A DNA stretch of 64,000 nt from CAZZHG01 sp964653655 (GCA_964653655.1 CAZZHG010000014.1:1-64000), one strand, 5' to 3'. Numbered from the stretch's first letter, positions 42,036 to 50,883 are shown. Translations and numbers: made by a program. The notes: generated by a model not told the origin, from the letters alone.

Positions 42036-43601
42036 GTGAATTACTCCGTGTGCCGACTGCTGATCCTTTTGTGCCTGGTCTGCTGGAATCCAATCAGCAC
42101 GGCCACCGAAGAAGAGACTACGAAACCCGATGAGGCGGCGACCGCCGAGTCGGCCGAAACGTCCGCGGCGGTAGCGCCGGACTCCGCCTCGACGGAGAAG
42201 CCCGCCGAGCCCGCGAAAAAACCCAAGAAAAAGAAGTTCTCGAGGGGCCAGACCGAAACGGCTCTGCACCAACGGCTTACTCCGGCGGAAGTGGAGAAGT
42301 GGGTTTCGCGTCTTCCGAAAGTTTTCGACAAAAAGTTCCGGGAACAGTACCGGCAGTCACTTCTGAACGGAGACGTTCCGGCGGAACCCGGCAGCGAGGA
42401 AGAGATTGCGCACAAAGTGCCCGAAGCCGACGGCCTCCGCGTGGATCTCGCCAACGCCGATCGCCCGGTGGTTGCGCCGAAAGACACGATGCAGGAGCGC
42501 ATCGTGAACATCGTGGAAGTGCCGTCTTCCAACACCCGTTTCGTTTTCGTCGAGCGCCGGGCCGAGCCCTCGCCCGCTTCCAGCAAGAAGGAAGAGACGC
42601 CCGCGAATCAAAGCTCCAGCCAGAAAACGGATTCGATGCAGGCGAGCCAGGCGAATTCCGCCGGCGGTTTGCCTACCATCATTTCTTCCCGCTCTTCGAG
42701 CATCCCGGCGTGGCAGCTCGCCGGAACTCCGGCCCCGAAATGGGACACCGCCCGCGCGGAACGCGGCTTCAAAGCTTTCGACACCTATCTTCCCACCGCC
42801 GGTGCTCCGGTCACCGCTCCGGCGGTTCCCGCGGTTTCTCCGGCCGCAAAGCCCGAACCGAAGAAGGAAACTTCGAGCGGCGAGTGGAAGGAACAGATCG
42901 TCTATATCGACGATGAGCCCGCGGACGAACCGCGGGAAAAGGATAAACCCACTTCCGGCCGCGAAATCGCCACTTCCTCCTGGGAAGCGTCGGTGCGGGG
43001 AGAAGAGAACTCTTTCAGCCTTCTCGCGCGCGATACCTTCTATTCGCTCCGCAAGAAGGCCTACACGACGCCGATCGCCGGCATTCTCGTGAACCTCATG
43101 CTGATGATCACGGGAATCGTTCTGATGTTCCTCATGATGGCGAAGCGCCGCCGTATCGCGACCATCGGCTATCCGCCGGCGGGCGCCGCCCCCCGCCGCT
43201 CCACCGAAACGGCGAGGCCCGCTCCTCCTCCCATGTCGTATCCGGCCGTCGTGGAACAGCAGGTTCAGTACTCCGCGGGGGATTCCTACGTGGACCACGT
43301 CGATCACGACTCAATCGACACGAAAACGGACCTCACCGCCCATCCTTCGATGAGCGACGACATCCGCGTGGTCTTCGATCCGCACGCCTGCCGCTGGGTC
43401 TTGAAGCGAGAGGAATACGGACGCCTAAGCGGCGCGCTCGCGGAGCTTCAGGTCGGCACCGTGGTGAGGGGAACCGCCCTCGGCACCAACTCGCCGGCGA
43501 AGCGCTATCGGCTCTCCCTCACCAACACCTGGATTCCGACGACCGAGGAAGAGCAGATCATCATCGCCCTCAAGGCCCAAAATTTCCGCTCTCGGGCCTG
43601 A
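42036..43601 (+). CDS. Membrane-spanning protein with secreted linker and C-terminal soluble domain
   Basis: A 521-residue protein of no recognised family. GTG 42036 was chosen because a G6 run lies seven bases upstream and a signal-anchor (VCRLLILLCLVCWNPIS) follows; the longer frame starts before the promoter. Next come an acidic Ala/Glu region, a basic patch (AKKPKKKKFSRG), a long Pro/Ser/Ala linker, one strong membrane span near 355-378 (GILVNLMLMITGIVLMFLMM) with an Arg-rich stop signal, and a C-terminal domain of about 80 residues. The N-terminal part should lie in the periplasm and the tail in the cytosol, so it may link envelope and cytosol. Confidence 0.72.
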   Translation: MNYSVCRLLILLCLVCWNPISTATEEETTKPDEAATAESAETSAAVAPDSASTEKPAEPAKKPKKKKFSRGQTETALHQRLTPAEVEKWVSRLPKVFDKKFREQYRQSLLNGDVPAEPGSEEEIAHKVPEADGLRVDLANADRPVVAPKDTMQERIVNIVEVPSSNTRFVFVERRAEPSPASSKKEETPANQSSSQKTDSMQASQANSAGGLPTIISSRSSSIPAWQLAGTPAPKWDTARAERGFKAFDTYLPTAGAPVTAPAVPAVSPAAKPEPKKETSSGEWKEQIVYIDDEPADEPREKDKPTSGREIATSSWEASVRGEENSFSLLARDTFYSLRKKAYTTPIAGILVNLMLMITGIVLMFLMMAKRRRIATIGYPPAGAAPRRSTETARPAPPPMSYPAVVEQQVQYSAGDSYVDHVDHDSIDTKTDLTAHPSMSDDIRVVFDPHACRWVLKREEYGRLSGALAELQVGTVVRGTALGTNSPAKRYRLSLTNTWIPTTEEEQIIIALKAQNFRSRA

Positions 43602-43622
43602 TTTTCAACTAGACTCACGCCG

Positions 43623-46154
43623 ATGGAACGGCGTCGGCTACCCGTGGACGGGCATATACAAGCGATCTTGGAATCGCTAAGTAAGGCGCCGTCGCTCGTT
43701 CTGGAGGCGCCACCGGGCACCGGTAAAACCACCCGCGTTCCACCCGCCCTCCTCGACGCTCCCTGGAGAAAGCCAAGCGATCAGATCCTCGTTCTGGAGC
43801 CCAGGCGGCTCGCCGCGAAACTTTCCGCCCGCTTCGTCTCCCAGGAACGCGCAGAGCCCGTCGGCGAAACCGTCGGCTATCAATTTCGTTTCGAAAACGT
43901 GGGAGGCCCCCGCACGAGATTGCGTTATCTCACCGAGGGAACGCTCGTGCGCTGGCTGCTTGGAAATCCGACCCTGGAAGGAGTGGCCGCGCTCGTACTC
44001 GATGAGTTTCACGAGCGCCATGTGCACACCGATGTAGCGCTAGCCTACGCGAAGTGGCTGCAGTCCACCCGTCGGCCCGATCTCAGAATCATAGTGATGT
44101 CGGCGACCCTCGACGCCGCGCCCATCGCCAACTACCTCGGCGGATGCCCGAGAATGGCCATCGAAGGCCGCGTTTTCCCCGTGGAGATTCGCCATCGGGC
44201 GGGACCCCTCGCCCGCACTCTGGAGATGGAAGTGAAAGCTTCCGTTTCGGAGTTTCTCGCCGCCCAACCGGAAGGCGACGCTTTGGTTTTTCTTCCCGGC
44301 ATGGGCGACATCCGCAAGGTGGAAGGCGTCCTTTCGGATCTTTCCCGTTCGGCATCTTTCGATGTCCTGACGCTGCACGGAGACCTCACGCCCGCGGAAC
44401 AGGACAAGGCGGTCGAGAAAGGCCCGCGAAGAAAAATCATTCTCGCAACGAACGTCGCCGAGACTTCCCTTACGATCGAGGGCATCACGGGTGTCATCGA
44501 CAGCGGCCTGCATAGACGGGCGAGCCACTCGTGGTGGTCCGGGCTTCCTTCCCTGAAAACCCGTCCCGTTTGCCGGGCCTCCGCGATTCAACGCGCGGGC
44601 CGCGCCGGCCGCACCGGCCCCGGCATCTGTCTTCGCCTCTATACACAACACGACTTCAACCATCGCCCCCAAGCGGAGGTCCCCGAGCTCCACCGTACGG
44701 ATCTCGCGCAAACGCTTCTAGATCTTAAAGCGACGGGGCTGATTTCCCCCGCCGAGATTCCCTGGTTCGAGCCGCCGCCGGCCGATTCGGTCGCCGCCGC
44801 CGCGGAACTTCTCTACCGGCTGGGCGCCCAGGAAACTGCGTCGGTGGATTCTCCGCTCACGGCGATGGGACGGGAAATGGCGAAACTTCCCGTGGCGCCG
44901 CGGTTCTCCCGCCTTCTTCTCGAAGCCGAGCGTCAGGGAGTCATCGAGGAGGCCGTGAATTTTACGGCGGCGTTGCTCGCCGAGTTCGACCCGCCCAGAG
45001 ACGCACTCGCCGCGCGCCCGGAGGAGCCTCGCACTTTCACCGGCAAGAAAGTGAAGTCGCAGATTCTTGCCGCCCTTCCCAAGCGAAAGCCTAATCCGAC
45101 GATAGCAGGCACTTGGGAAGACAAGCTCGCTTTCTCCTGGCTTACGGGATTTCCGGATCGGGTGGCGCGAAAACGGGAAGCCGATCGTACCCGCTCCCGG
45201 ACGAAACAAGGCGAAGCCGAGCTGATTTTCTCGTCCGGAGGTTCGGCGCGCGTGGAGGACAAGGGGGCCGTCTCCGAGGAAACGACGTTCGTCGTGCTCG
45301 ACGCACAGGAGCGCCAGCGGCCTGGCCAGGCCCGCCCCGAAGTTTTCGTCGATTGCCTCGCTCCCATCCAGGAAGAGTGGCTCTTCGACATGGCCCCCGT
45401 CGGCGTCACGGAACGAACGGAGCTGAGCTGGGATTCGGCGCGAAAGCGGGTCGCCGCCGCAAACCGCCTCGCTTACGATCAAATCGTTCTCGAGCAAACC
45501 CAGAGCGACCCGCCCGCGAACGACGAGACGGTGAGATTTCTGCTGCGGGAAGCGATCGGCCTCAGCGTGAAACCTGGCGAGCGCCCGGAGATCACCGCGT
45601 GGATAGATTCCCTCGGGCGTTTCATGGGCCGCGAGGAAGCCGAGAGCCTGTTCGCTCGCCTTCAGCTTCTGCACAAGCAGTTTCCCGACAAAGCCGCCGA
45701 TCCGGCGGCGACCGATCTTTTCGAGCGGCTCGCCCCGTCTCTGCACGGAGTCTTTTCGCAAAGCGATCTCGCCGCCTTTTCGTGGCCGCAGCTGCTTGCC
45801 GAAGCGGTGGCGGGGGACATGGCGAGAAGGCTAGAGAGCCTCGCGCCAGGAGAGCTCACTCTCGCCCGCGGAAGGCGCGTGAAGATTCAATACCGCTGGA
45901 ATCAAACTCCGTGGATCGAGTCGAGGCTTCAGGATTTCTTCGGCATGCGCCAGGGGCCCGCCCTTCTCGACGGTAGATTGCCCCTGACTCTACATCTGCT
46001 GGCTCCCAATCACCGAGCGGTTCAGGTAACGACCGACCTCGCCGGCTTTTGGACCCGTCACTACCCCGAATTAAGAAAAACCCTCAAGATCCGTTACCCG
46101 CGCCACGCCTGGCCCGAGGATCCCCACGGGCCCCCGGAGCCGGGCAAACGGTAG
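43623..46154 (+). CDS. hrpB: ATP-dependent RNA helicase HrpB
   Basis: An 843-residue DExH-box helicase. Walker A is APPGTGKTT (about 27-35), the DExH motif is LDEFHERHVH (about 125-134), SAT follows in VMSATLDA, and motif VI is QRAGRAGRTGPG (about 323-334). The length and the long C-terminal region match HrpB, an RNA helicase of unclear exact role in RNA metabolism. The last region (MRQGPALLDGRLPLTLHLLA) is the HrpB-specific C-terminal domain. It starts 21 bases after gene 42036 without a visible promoter, so it may be partly read through from the sigma54 unit. Confidence 0.93.
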   Translation: MERRRLPVDGHIQAILESLSKAPSLVLEAPPGTGKTTRVPPALLDAPWRKPSDQILVLEPRRLAAKLSARFVSQERAEPVGETVGYQFRFENVGGPRTRLRYLTEGTLVRWLLGNPTLEGVAALVLDEFHERHVHTDVALAYAKWLQSTRRPDLRIIVMSATLDAAPIANYLGGCPRMAIEGRVFPVEIRHRAGPLARTLEMEVKASVSEFLAAQPEGDALVFLPGMGDIRKVEGVLSDLSRSASFDVLTLHGDLTPAEQDKAVEKGPRRKIILATNVAETSLTIEGITGVIDSGLHRRASHSWWSGLPSLKTRPVCRASAIQRAGRAGRTGPGICLRLYTQHDFNHRPQAEVPELHRTDLAQTLLDLKATGLISPAEIPWFEPPPADSVAAAAELLYRLGAQETASVDSPLTAMGREMAKLPVAPRFSRLLLEAERQGVIEEAVNFTAALLAEFDPPRDALAARPEEPRTFTGKKVKSQILAALPKRKPNPTIAGTWEDKLAFSWLTGFPDRVARKREADRTRSRTKQGEAELIFSSGGSARVEDKGAVSEETTFVVLDAQERQRPGQARPEVFVDCLAPIQEEWLFDMAPVGVTERTELSWDSARKRVAAANRLAYDQIVLEQTQSDPPANDETVRFLLREAIGLSVKPGERPEITAWIDSLGRFMGREEAESLFARLQLLHKQFPDKAADPAATDLFERLAPSLHGVFSQSDLAAFSWPQLLAEAVAGDMARRLESLAPGELTLARGRRVKIQYRWNQTPWIESRLQDFFGMRQGPALLDGRLPLTLHLLAPNHRAVQVTTDLAGFWTRHYPELRKTLKIRYPRHAWPEDPHGPPEPGKR

Positions 46155-46252
46155 TTTGCGATTTGGCCCTACGGACGGCTAAGTTGTGGGTGTACACCAC
46201 GTGTCCACGGTGCCTGGCCAGGCCGGAATGGCCGTTGCACTGAACCGGACCG
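46155..46252 (+). promoter_or_regulatory. Sigma54-type promoter of gene 46253
   Basis: CGGAATGGCCGTTGCA (46224-46239) has GG (46225-46226) and GC (46237-46238) 12 bases apart and a perfect TTGCA. The expected start is near 46250, only a few bases before ATG 46253, so the transcript could be almost leaderless. Upstream are GGTGTACACC (46189-46198), TGTCCA (46202-46207) and the 12-base palindrome GCCTGGCCAGGC (46212-46223), all possible activator sites. Confidence 0.6.
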
Positions 46253-47338
46253 ATGAGAAGGGTCCTATTCCTGATGCTGGCTCTAGCTTCCATAATGGCC
46301 GTGGGCGAAACCCCGCAGGCCCGCCGTTTTGAGAAGCCTTTCTCCGCTCTGGAATCGATGTTCGCCTCCAACGATCCGGTCGAGGTGGTCGAAGCTCTCG
46401 CCAAAGCCGGGCGCGGCCCCTTGTTCCAGGTGGAAGGTCTCGCGCGCCTCTATCAAGCCCAACACCCTCCGAAGCTGGGCGTTTTGCGGGAACAATCGAA
46501 GTGGCTCGAGGACCGCGTCGGAAAGCTCGTCGATTTGGGCCTTCACATTCAGTTCGCGAAAGACGTCGGAGCCCCTCTGCAAACGATCGAGGTTCTGGAA
46601 AGGGAGCGGAGGGAATTCCGGGACAAGCTAGCGCGTAAGCTCGAAAAGAAGGGTTGGGTCGGCGACGAGAGCTCGATCATCGCGAGCTGGCGGCAGACCC
46701 TCCAGTCGCTTTCCTGGGCCGAAAACGATCGTGAGTTCGTACTCGATAGACTCATCGAGCTCACCGACGAGCTTCGCAAGGAAAAGTGGGACATCCGCGA
46801 GCTCCAAACCGGCCTCCACGATTTTCGCCGCCGCGTGCGCTGGCTCCTGATTTACGTGCAGGCCCTCGGCAACTTCGTGAGCTTCGACGGACGCCCGCTT
46901 CCGGCCTATGCCGAAATTCTGCAAGATCCGGTCGCGGAGGGAAAATTCGGCCAGCTTCCCGAGGGAAAGCGCGTGAAGTTCCCGGTTCTCATTCCGCGCG
47001 AAGTCTATCTGGAGCTGACGAAAGCGGTCGATCGCCTCGGAATGGCGAAAGACATGGGAGAAGCGAAGTACGAATGGCTGAAGCACGCCCTATATAAGAG
47101 CGGCGCCGCCGACTCGAAAAAATCGGCCGAGAAAATGGCCTCCCAAATGATCAAGGAGCACAAGGACTACGTGCCCATCTTCAAAACGGCCGAGAGCGTC
47201 TACGAACACGTCCGCGAGGAAGACAAACGGATCAAAGACAAGGAGGCCCAGGGACTCCTCCTCGCCCTCAAATATCGCCTTCAGGAACAGATTGATTGGA
47301 CGATCGCCGATTGCCGCCGCGCCATGCGCAGCCTCTAG
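46253..47338 (+). CDS. Exported helical protein with a CHAD-like segment
   Basis: A 361-residue protein with a signal peptide (RRVLFLMLALASIMAVG, 2-18) and an otherwise helical body rich in Arg, Glu and Lys. The stretch LHDFRRRVRWLLIYVQAL (about 188-205) resembles the His/Arg helix of CHAD domains, which bind polyphosphate, but the second helix is not clear, so the relation is weak. One further hydrophobic segment is not present. It is probably periplasmic. No family is firmly recognised; if CHAD-like, an exported form would be unusual. Confidence 0.68.
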   Translation: MRRVLFLMLALASIMAVGETPQARRFEKPFSALESMFASNDPVEVVEALAKAGRGPLFQVEGLARLYQAQHPPKLGVLREQSKWLEDRVGKLVDLGLHIQFAKDVGAPLQTIEVLERERREFRDKLARKLEKKGWVGDESSIIASWRQTLQSLSWAENDREFVLDRLIELTDELRKEKWDIRELQTGLHDFRRRVRWLLIYVQALGNFVSFDGRPLPAYAEILQDPVAEGKFGQLPEGKRVKFPVLIPREVYLELTKAVDRLGMAKDMGEAKYEWLKHALYKSGAADSKKSAEKMASQMIKEHKDYVPIFKTAESVYEHVREEDKRIKDKEAQGLLLALKYRLQEQIDWTIADCRRAMRSL

Positions 47339-47387
47339 ACAGACGAATCCCCCGCTTAATTCTCGAGGAAAGATTTCGCCGGAAAAC

Positions 47388-47591
47388 TTACGATCCCGGA
47401 GCGCCTTCGGCCGGAGCCGGAGCGGTTTCGGAACCAGGAGCCGGAGCCGCCGCGGGAGCGCCACCTTCCGGGTTCGGAGCCTGAACGGCCTGATCGGGGG
47501 TGGTGTTCGGGGCCGCCTCGTCCTTCTTCGTGCAAGCGAAGAAACCGAGGGACAGACAGCCGACGATGGCTACGGTCAAAAAGCGTTTCAT
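47388..47591 (-). CDS. Small Ala/Pro-rich lipoprotein
   Basis: A 67-residue lipoprotein with lipobox GFFAC (Cys at 20) and a short mature tail made almost only of Ala, Pro, Gly, Glu and Thr. KKDE directly after the Cys would favour outer-membrane sorting. GGAGC five bases before ATG 47591 is the ribosome-binding site. Such small tails often act as spacers or are of unknown role. It is a single gene between two oppositely oriented neighbours. Confidence 0.7.
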   Translation of the reverse strand: MKRFLTVAIVGCLSLGFFACTKKDEAAPNTTPDQAVQAPNPEGGAPAAAPAPGSETAPAPAEGAPGS

Positions 47592-47681
47592 TCAGAGCTC
47601 CATTAGATGCGACCTTACTCAGGTCCAGTTTCAGCTTGAGGCAGACTGTACCCGGGCCTTCTCGGGATTATCAACGGGTTT

Positions 47682-48665
47682 TTAACGGGATAGGCCTTCA
47701 AAAGCTTTGCGGAATCTACCGACGATGTCTCCCACGGATTCCACCCGCTCTACCCCGGCCACGCTCTTGCCAGCCTGCCAGTAGTCCTTCGTCGAAAAGC
47801 CCCGGTGGACGGAACGTTTCATGCTCCAGAGGGCGTGGAGGTTGTAATAGAGCCTCATCCACTCCTTCGTTTGGCGGTGCTTAAGCAGAAACCGGGCGAT
47901 GGGGCCCGCTTTCGTGCCGACTCTATCCACGTAAGGAGTTCGAATGACGGCGAGCGGAATGCCGGTGACCCGTTCGGTGTGGACGATGTCGTTTTCCTCG
48001 GCCCCCACGATGGCGTCTTTGTAATCCTGATGCGACCGGCATTCTTCGGTCGCGATGAAGCGGGTTCCCATCTGAACGCCGGTGTAGCCAAGCTGGATCA
48101 TTCGGGCGAACGACTGTTCGTCTCCGACGCCGCCGGCGCAAATGAGCGGCAGACCCAAGTCTTTTAACTCCGCGATGAGCTCCTCGGGCGATTTCCGTCC
48201 GGCATGGCCGCCGGCCCGGTTGTTCACACATATCAGGCCGTCGACCCCGCCCTCTTTCGCTTTCAAGGCCCACTTGCGCTCGGTCACGTCGTGAAAAAGA
48301 ATCCCGCCCGCCGCGTGAACCTGCGCGGCCGCTTCCTTGGGATTTCCGAGGGCCGTGACGAAAAAGCGGCAACCTTCCTCGAGCGAGATGTCGATCCACT
48401 TGCGCATGCGGTCTTCGTAAACGCGCGAAGTCTTTTCCAGGATGACGTTCATGCCCCAAGGACGCTTGGTGAGGGACTTGATCTTACGCACGCCTTCGCG
48501 GAAATCCCGGCCCCATACATAAGCGAGTGAAATCGGCTGGACGATTCCGATGCCGCCCGCCTCACTCACCGCCGCGACGAGTTCCGGGTTACTGCAGGGA
48601 TACATCGCCCCGCAGATGAGGGGCACTTCGATACCCACTTTATCGACGAGAAAATTACCCTTCAC
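47682..48665 (-). CDS. Nitronate monooxygenase / FMN-dependent TIM-barrel oxidoreductase
   Basis: A 327-residue FMN enzyme of the nitronate monooxygenase/FabK-like family. The N-terminal PLICGAMYPCSNPELVAAVSEAGG is the typical first barrel strand and loop; ICAGGVGDEQ and YTGVQMGTRFIATEEC form the phosphate-binding end. NNRAGGHAG contains the catalytic His of nitronate monooxygenases. It oxidises alkyl nitronates or reduces enoyl thioesters; which one is unclear. GTG 48665 overlaps the hotdog gene stop in GTGA, and the hotdog gene overlaps the GIY-YIG gene, so the three form a tight operon. Confidence 0.87.
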   Translation of the reverse strand: MKGNFLVDKVGIEVPLICGAMYPCSNPELVAAVSEAGGIGIVQPISLAYVWGRDFREGVRKIKSLTKRPWGMNVILEKTSRVYEDRMRKWIDISLEEGCRFFVTALGNPKEAAAQVHAAGGILFHDVTERKWALKAKEGGVDGLICVNNRAGGHAGRKSPEELIAELKDLGLPLICAGGVGDEQSFARMIQLGYTGVQMGTRFIATEECRSHQDYKDAIVGAEENDIVHTERVTGIPLAVIRTPYVDRVGTKAGPIARFLLKHRQTKEWMRLYYNLHALWSMKRSVHRGFSTKDYWQAGKSVAGVERVESVGDIVGRFRKAFEGLSR

Positions 48666-49117
48666 GCGTTCTTTCTATCGAGGGTCCAGTGGGCTTTCGC
48701 CCGGCAGACGACCGCGCCTTCGCTGTCTTTGACTTCCACCGGCACGATGAATTCCGTGCGGCCTTTGATCTCGGGGATCTTCGTGCGGCACTCGGCGAGA
48801 AGCCTTCCGCGGGCCTTTTTCACGAACTCGATCTCGAACTTGGTGACGATGCCGCGCTCTTCTTCCTTGAGCCCCGAAATGAGGGAAAGGCCCGAGCTCA
48901 TCTCCGCGAGGTTCATAAGCGCCACCGCGTGGATGGACTTGAGATGGTTTCGCACGGACGGCTTGTCCCGCAGAAACACCCGGCAATGCCCGGGCTCTAA
49001 ATGATCGATATAGGCGCCGATGGATCCCGAATAAGGCGCAAACCTGCCGACGGCTCGGCTGAAGAGATGTTTTCCTCCGGGAAGCGGCGAGAGCCGGTTC
49101 CACCATTGCATGATCAT
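48662..49117 (-). CDS. Hotdog-fold thioesterase (DUF4442-like)
   Basis: A 151-residue single hotdog domain. RDKPSVRNHLKSIHAVALMNLAEMSSGLSL (about 50-79, seen as NHLKSIHAVAL then LAEMSSG) is the pattern of the long helix in thioesterases of the PaaI/DUF4442 type, where the Asn-His segment and Glu take part in acyl-CoA hydrolysis. Substrate unknown. Its ATG overlaps the stop of the GIY-YIG gene by four bases and its stop overlaps the start of the monooxygenase gene. Together these suggest an acyl-CoA or lipid step, but the GIY-YIG neighbour gives no support. Confidence 0.82.
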   Translation of the reverse strand: MIMQWWNRLSPLPGGKHLFSRAVGRFAPYSGSIGAYIDHLEPGHCRVFLRDKPSVRNHLKSIHAVALMNLAEMSSGLSLISGLKEEERGIVTKFEIEFVKKARGRLLAECRTKIPEIKGRTEFIVPVEVKDSEGAVVCRAKAHWTLDRKNA

Positions 49118-49941
49118 CGTTTGACTCCTTCGCGGTACTCCAAAAACAGCGGGTCTCGGTGGCGCTGGGGAACCGGATACCCCGAATAACCGGTCGCTTC
49201 AATGGCCAAAGCCAGCTCAGTCGCTTCCTCGTCGAAAAACCGCTTGAGCGCCTCCAGATCCTCCTGGATGTCGTCTCGTTTGGCCCGGGCCGCGGAGCTA
49301 TCGAGGAGCTTGAACGCCAACCCTTCGAGCGCTTCCCGGGATCTCCCGCGGAAAAACTCTTCCCAATGCACCGGCCACAGTTCGGGAAGCCGGCGGAAAC
49401 CGAAGAGGTAGGAGCCCTTTTTCCCCTTGCCGAGTGTCTCGCACTGGCCCCGCGACAGCGGAGTCCCCACGAACTTCAAAAGGCGCATAAGGGAAAAGAA
49501 AGCTTCCCCCGCGACGTAACGGGAGCGGAAGGCCCCGTGAAAACGGAACGCGGCAAACTCTTCGGGGCTGCGGGTGAAACAAAAGAATAGATCCTCACCC
49601 CGGGAGAAGAGCCCGACGAAGGGATAAAGAAAGGGAAAGGCGCCGGCGATGTTCTCCGACGGAGAAAGACTTTGGATGAGCCGGATTTCCTTGAGGGACG
49701 CCTCGAGCTCGTTCTCGCAGACTTCGAACTCCAGACGGGTGGCCTTGCCGACGATTCCTCGTGGCTTCTTATGCTTTTTCAGCCGGTTGGTGGTCCGATA
49801 CTGCGAGAGCCGGCGGCGGAGATCCTTCGCCTTGCCGACGTATAGAAGCTTCCCCGACTCGTCGTAAAAGCGGTAAACGCCTGGCGAGCGCGGAACGGCC
49901 GCCAGAAACTCAGGACCGAATTTCCGATCGAACCGCTTCAA
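49114..49941 (-). CDS. GIY-YIG nuclease domain protein (UvrC N-terminus-like)
   Basis: A 275-residue protein with a GIY-YIG domain at about 13-100: PGVYRFYDESGKLLYVGKAK carries the GVY and YVG motifs, and RRRLSQY with the following Arg residues and Glu77-Glu80 (ENELEASLKE) complete the nuclease site, as in UvrC and Cho. The C-terminal 175 residues are not similar to UvrC and are not recognised. Cho-like endonucleases cut damaged DNA on the 3' side or act in other repair; this role is inferred. It starts with TTG at 49941 and is first in the operon with the hotdog and monooxygenase genes. Confidence 0.82.
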   Translation of the reverse strand: MKRFDRKFGPEFLAAVPRSPGVYRFYDESGKLLYVGKAKDLRRRLSQYRTTNRLKKHKKPRGIVGKATRLEFEVCENELEASLKEIRLIQSLSPSENIAGAFPFLYPFVGLFSRGEDLFFCFTRSPEEFAAFRFHGAFRSRYVAGEAFFSLMRLLKFVGTPLSRGQCETLGKGKKGSYLFGFRRLPELWPVHWEEFFRGRSREALEGLAFKLLDSSAARAKRDDIQEDLEALKRFFDEEATELALAIEATGYSGYPVPQRHRDPLFLEYREGVKR

Positions 49942-49961
49942 ATTGGGTTTGGACCGAGACT

Positions 49962-50204
49962 TCAGCCCGTCTTGGATTTCAGCGCCGTATCGTTGGCTTT
50001 GATGAAGTTACGGATCTCGTCGGTCATGTCGAGAAGCCGGCCCCATTGTTCCTTGTAGAGAGTGACGGGGAAACGGCCAAGACCGTAAACGGACAAGGCT
50101 CCCTTTTCACTCACCTTCAGGCTCAGCCCTTTGGCGCTGGTTTTCTTGAGAGCCTGGTTCTCGGCCCGGAGACGTTCGAGTTCTGCCTGCATGTCTTCGC
50201 TCAT
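49962..50204 (-). CDS. Small coiled-coil protein, conserved hypothetical
   Basis: An 80-residue protein whose N-terminus is a short coiled coil (MQAELERLRAENQALKK). It is followed by a compact conserved-looking block (LSVYGLGRFPVTLYKEQWGR) and a final helix. The pattern is familiar as a small conserved protein in diverse bacteria; no function is known to me. AGGGGG four bases upstream of ATG 50204 is the ribosome-binding site. It sits 20 bases ahead of the GIY-YIG gene on the same strand. Confidence 0.75.
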   Translation of the reverse strand: MSEDMQAELERLRAENQALKKTSAKGLSLKVSEKGALSVYGLGRFPVTLYKEQWGRLLDMTDEIRNFIKANDTALKSKTG

Positions 50205-50260
50205 GTATCCCCCTAGACTAGGGCCTCAGTATAGCCGCCGAAACTCGGCAAGCAAGTGTT

Positions 50261-50788
50261 TCACTTCTTCAACTTGTCGCAACGGGCGAACAGCACGTGC
50301 CGGTGCCGCACCTCGGTGAAGCCCATTTCCTCGGTAACCTTCTGTTGCTGACTCTCGATCTTGGGATCGTGAAACTCGAAAATCGCTCCGCAATCGAGAC
50401 ACACGATGTGATCGTGGTGTTCCTCGTCGTACGGTTCGTAGACGACGGTACCGCCGGCGTCGACGAGGGTCTCCTTGAGGATCTGCGCGTCGCACAAAAC
50501 CTTGATGTTGCGGTAAACGGTGGCGGCTCCGATTCCCGGGTACGCCTTCACTACTTCTTTCACTATTTCCTGGGCGCTGAAATGGCCCGTGGACGTCAAA
50601 ATCTGTTTAGCGATCTTCCAGCGCTGGTCGCTGTACTTCAGCTTCGCCTTTTCGAGGTAGGCCCGGAGCTGATCGTGCCACCGATCGAGCTTGCGCTCAC
50701 CGCCGGTCCTCATCGACACGGGCGCGGGGCGGCCGCACGGAAGCGCCTTCTGGGCGGGGCCCGACGTTGATTTCTTGGAGCTATTCAC
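50261..50788 (-). CDS. Fur-family metal- or peroxide-responsive regulator
   Basis: A 175-residue winged-helix regulator. The DNA-binding half has RWKIAKQILTSTGHFSAQEI (about 56-75) and GAATVYRNIKVL (about 87-98). The dimer/metal half has HHDHIVCLDCG (124-134), giving the His-rich metal site and one structural Cys pair (130, 133). The second Cys pair of classical Fur is incomplete; only Cys170 remains. This fits PerR- or Fur-type regulators, which repress iron or oxidative-stress genes. The N-terminal 30 residues are not conserved; MRTGGERK at residue 26 is an alternative start. Confidence 0.88.
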   Translation of the reverse strand: MNSSKKSTSGPAQKALPCGRPAPVSMRTGGERKLDRWHDQLRAYLEKAKLKYSDQRWKIAKQILTSTGHFSAQEIVKEVVKAYPGIGAATVYRNIKVLCDAQILKETLVDAGGTVVYEPYDEEHHDHIVCLDCGAIFEFHDPKIESQQQKVTEEMGFTEVRHRHVLFARCDKLKK

Positions 50789-50883
50789 CGCGCCACGATA
50801 ATGAGGGACATGCGTGAATTCAACAAAAGGAGCGGATCCTTCGGCAGACGCCTCAGGATAGTTTCGTGGAATTTGGAACGAAA

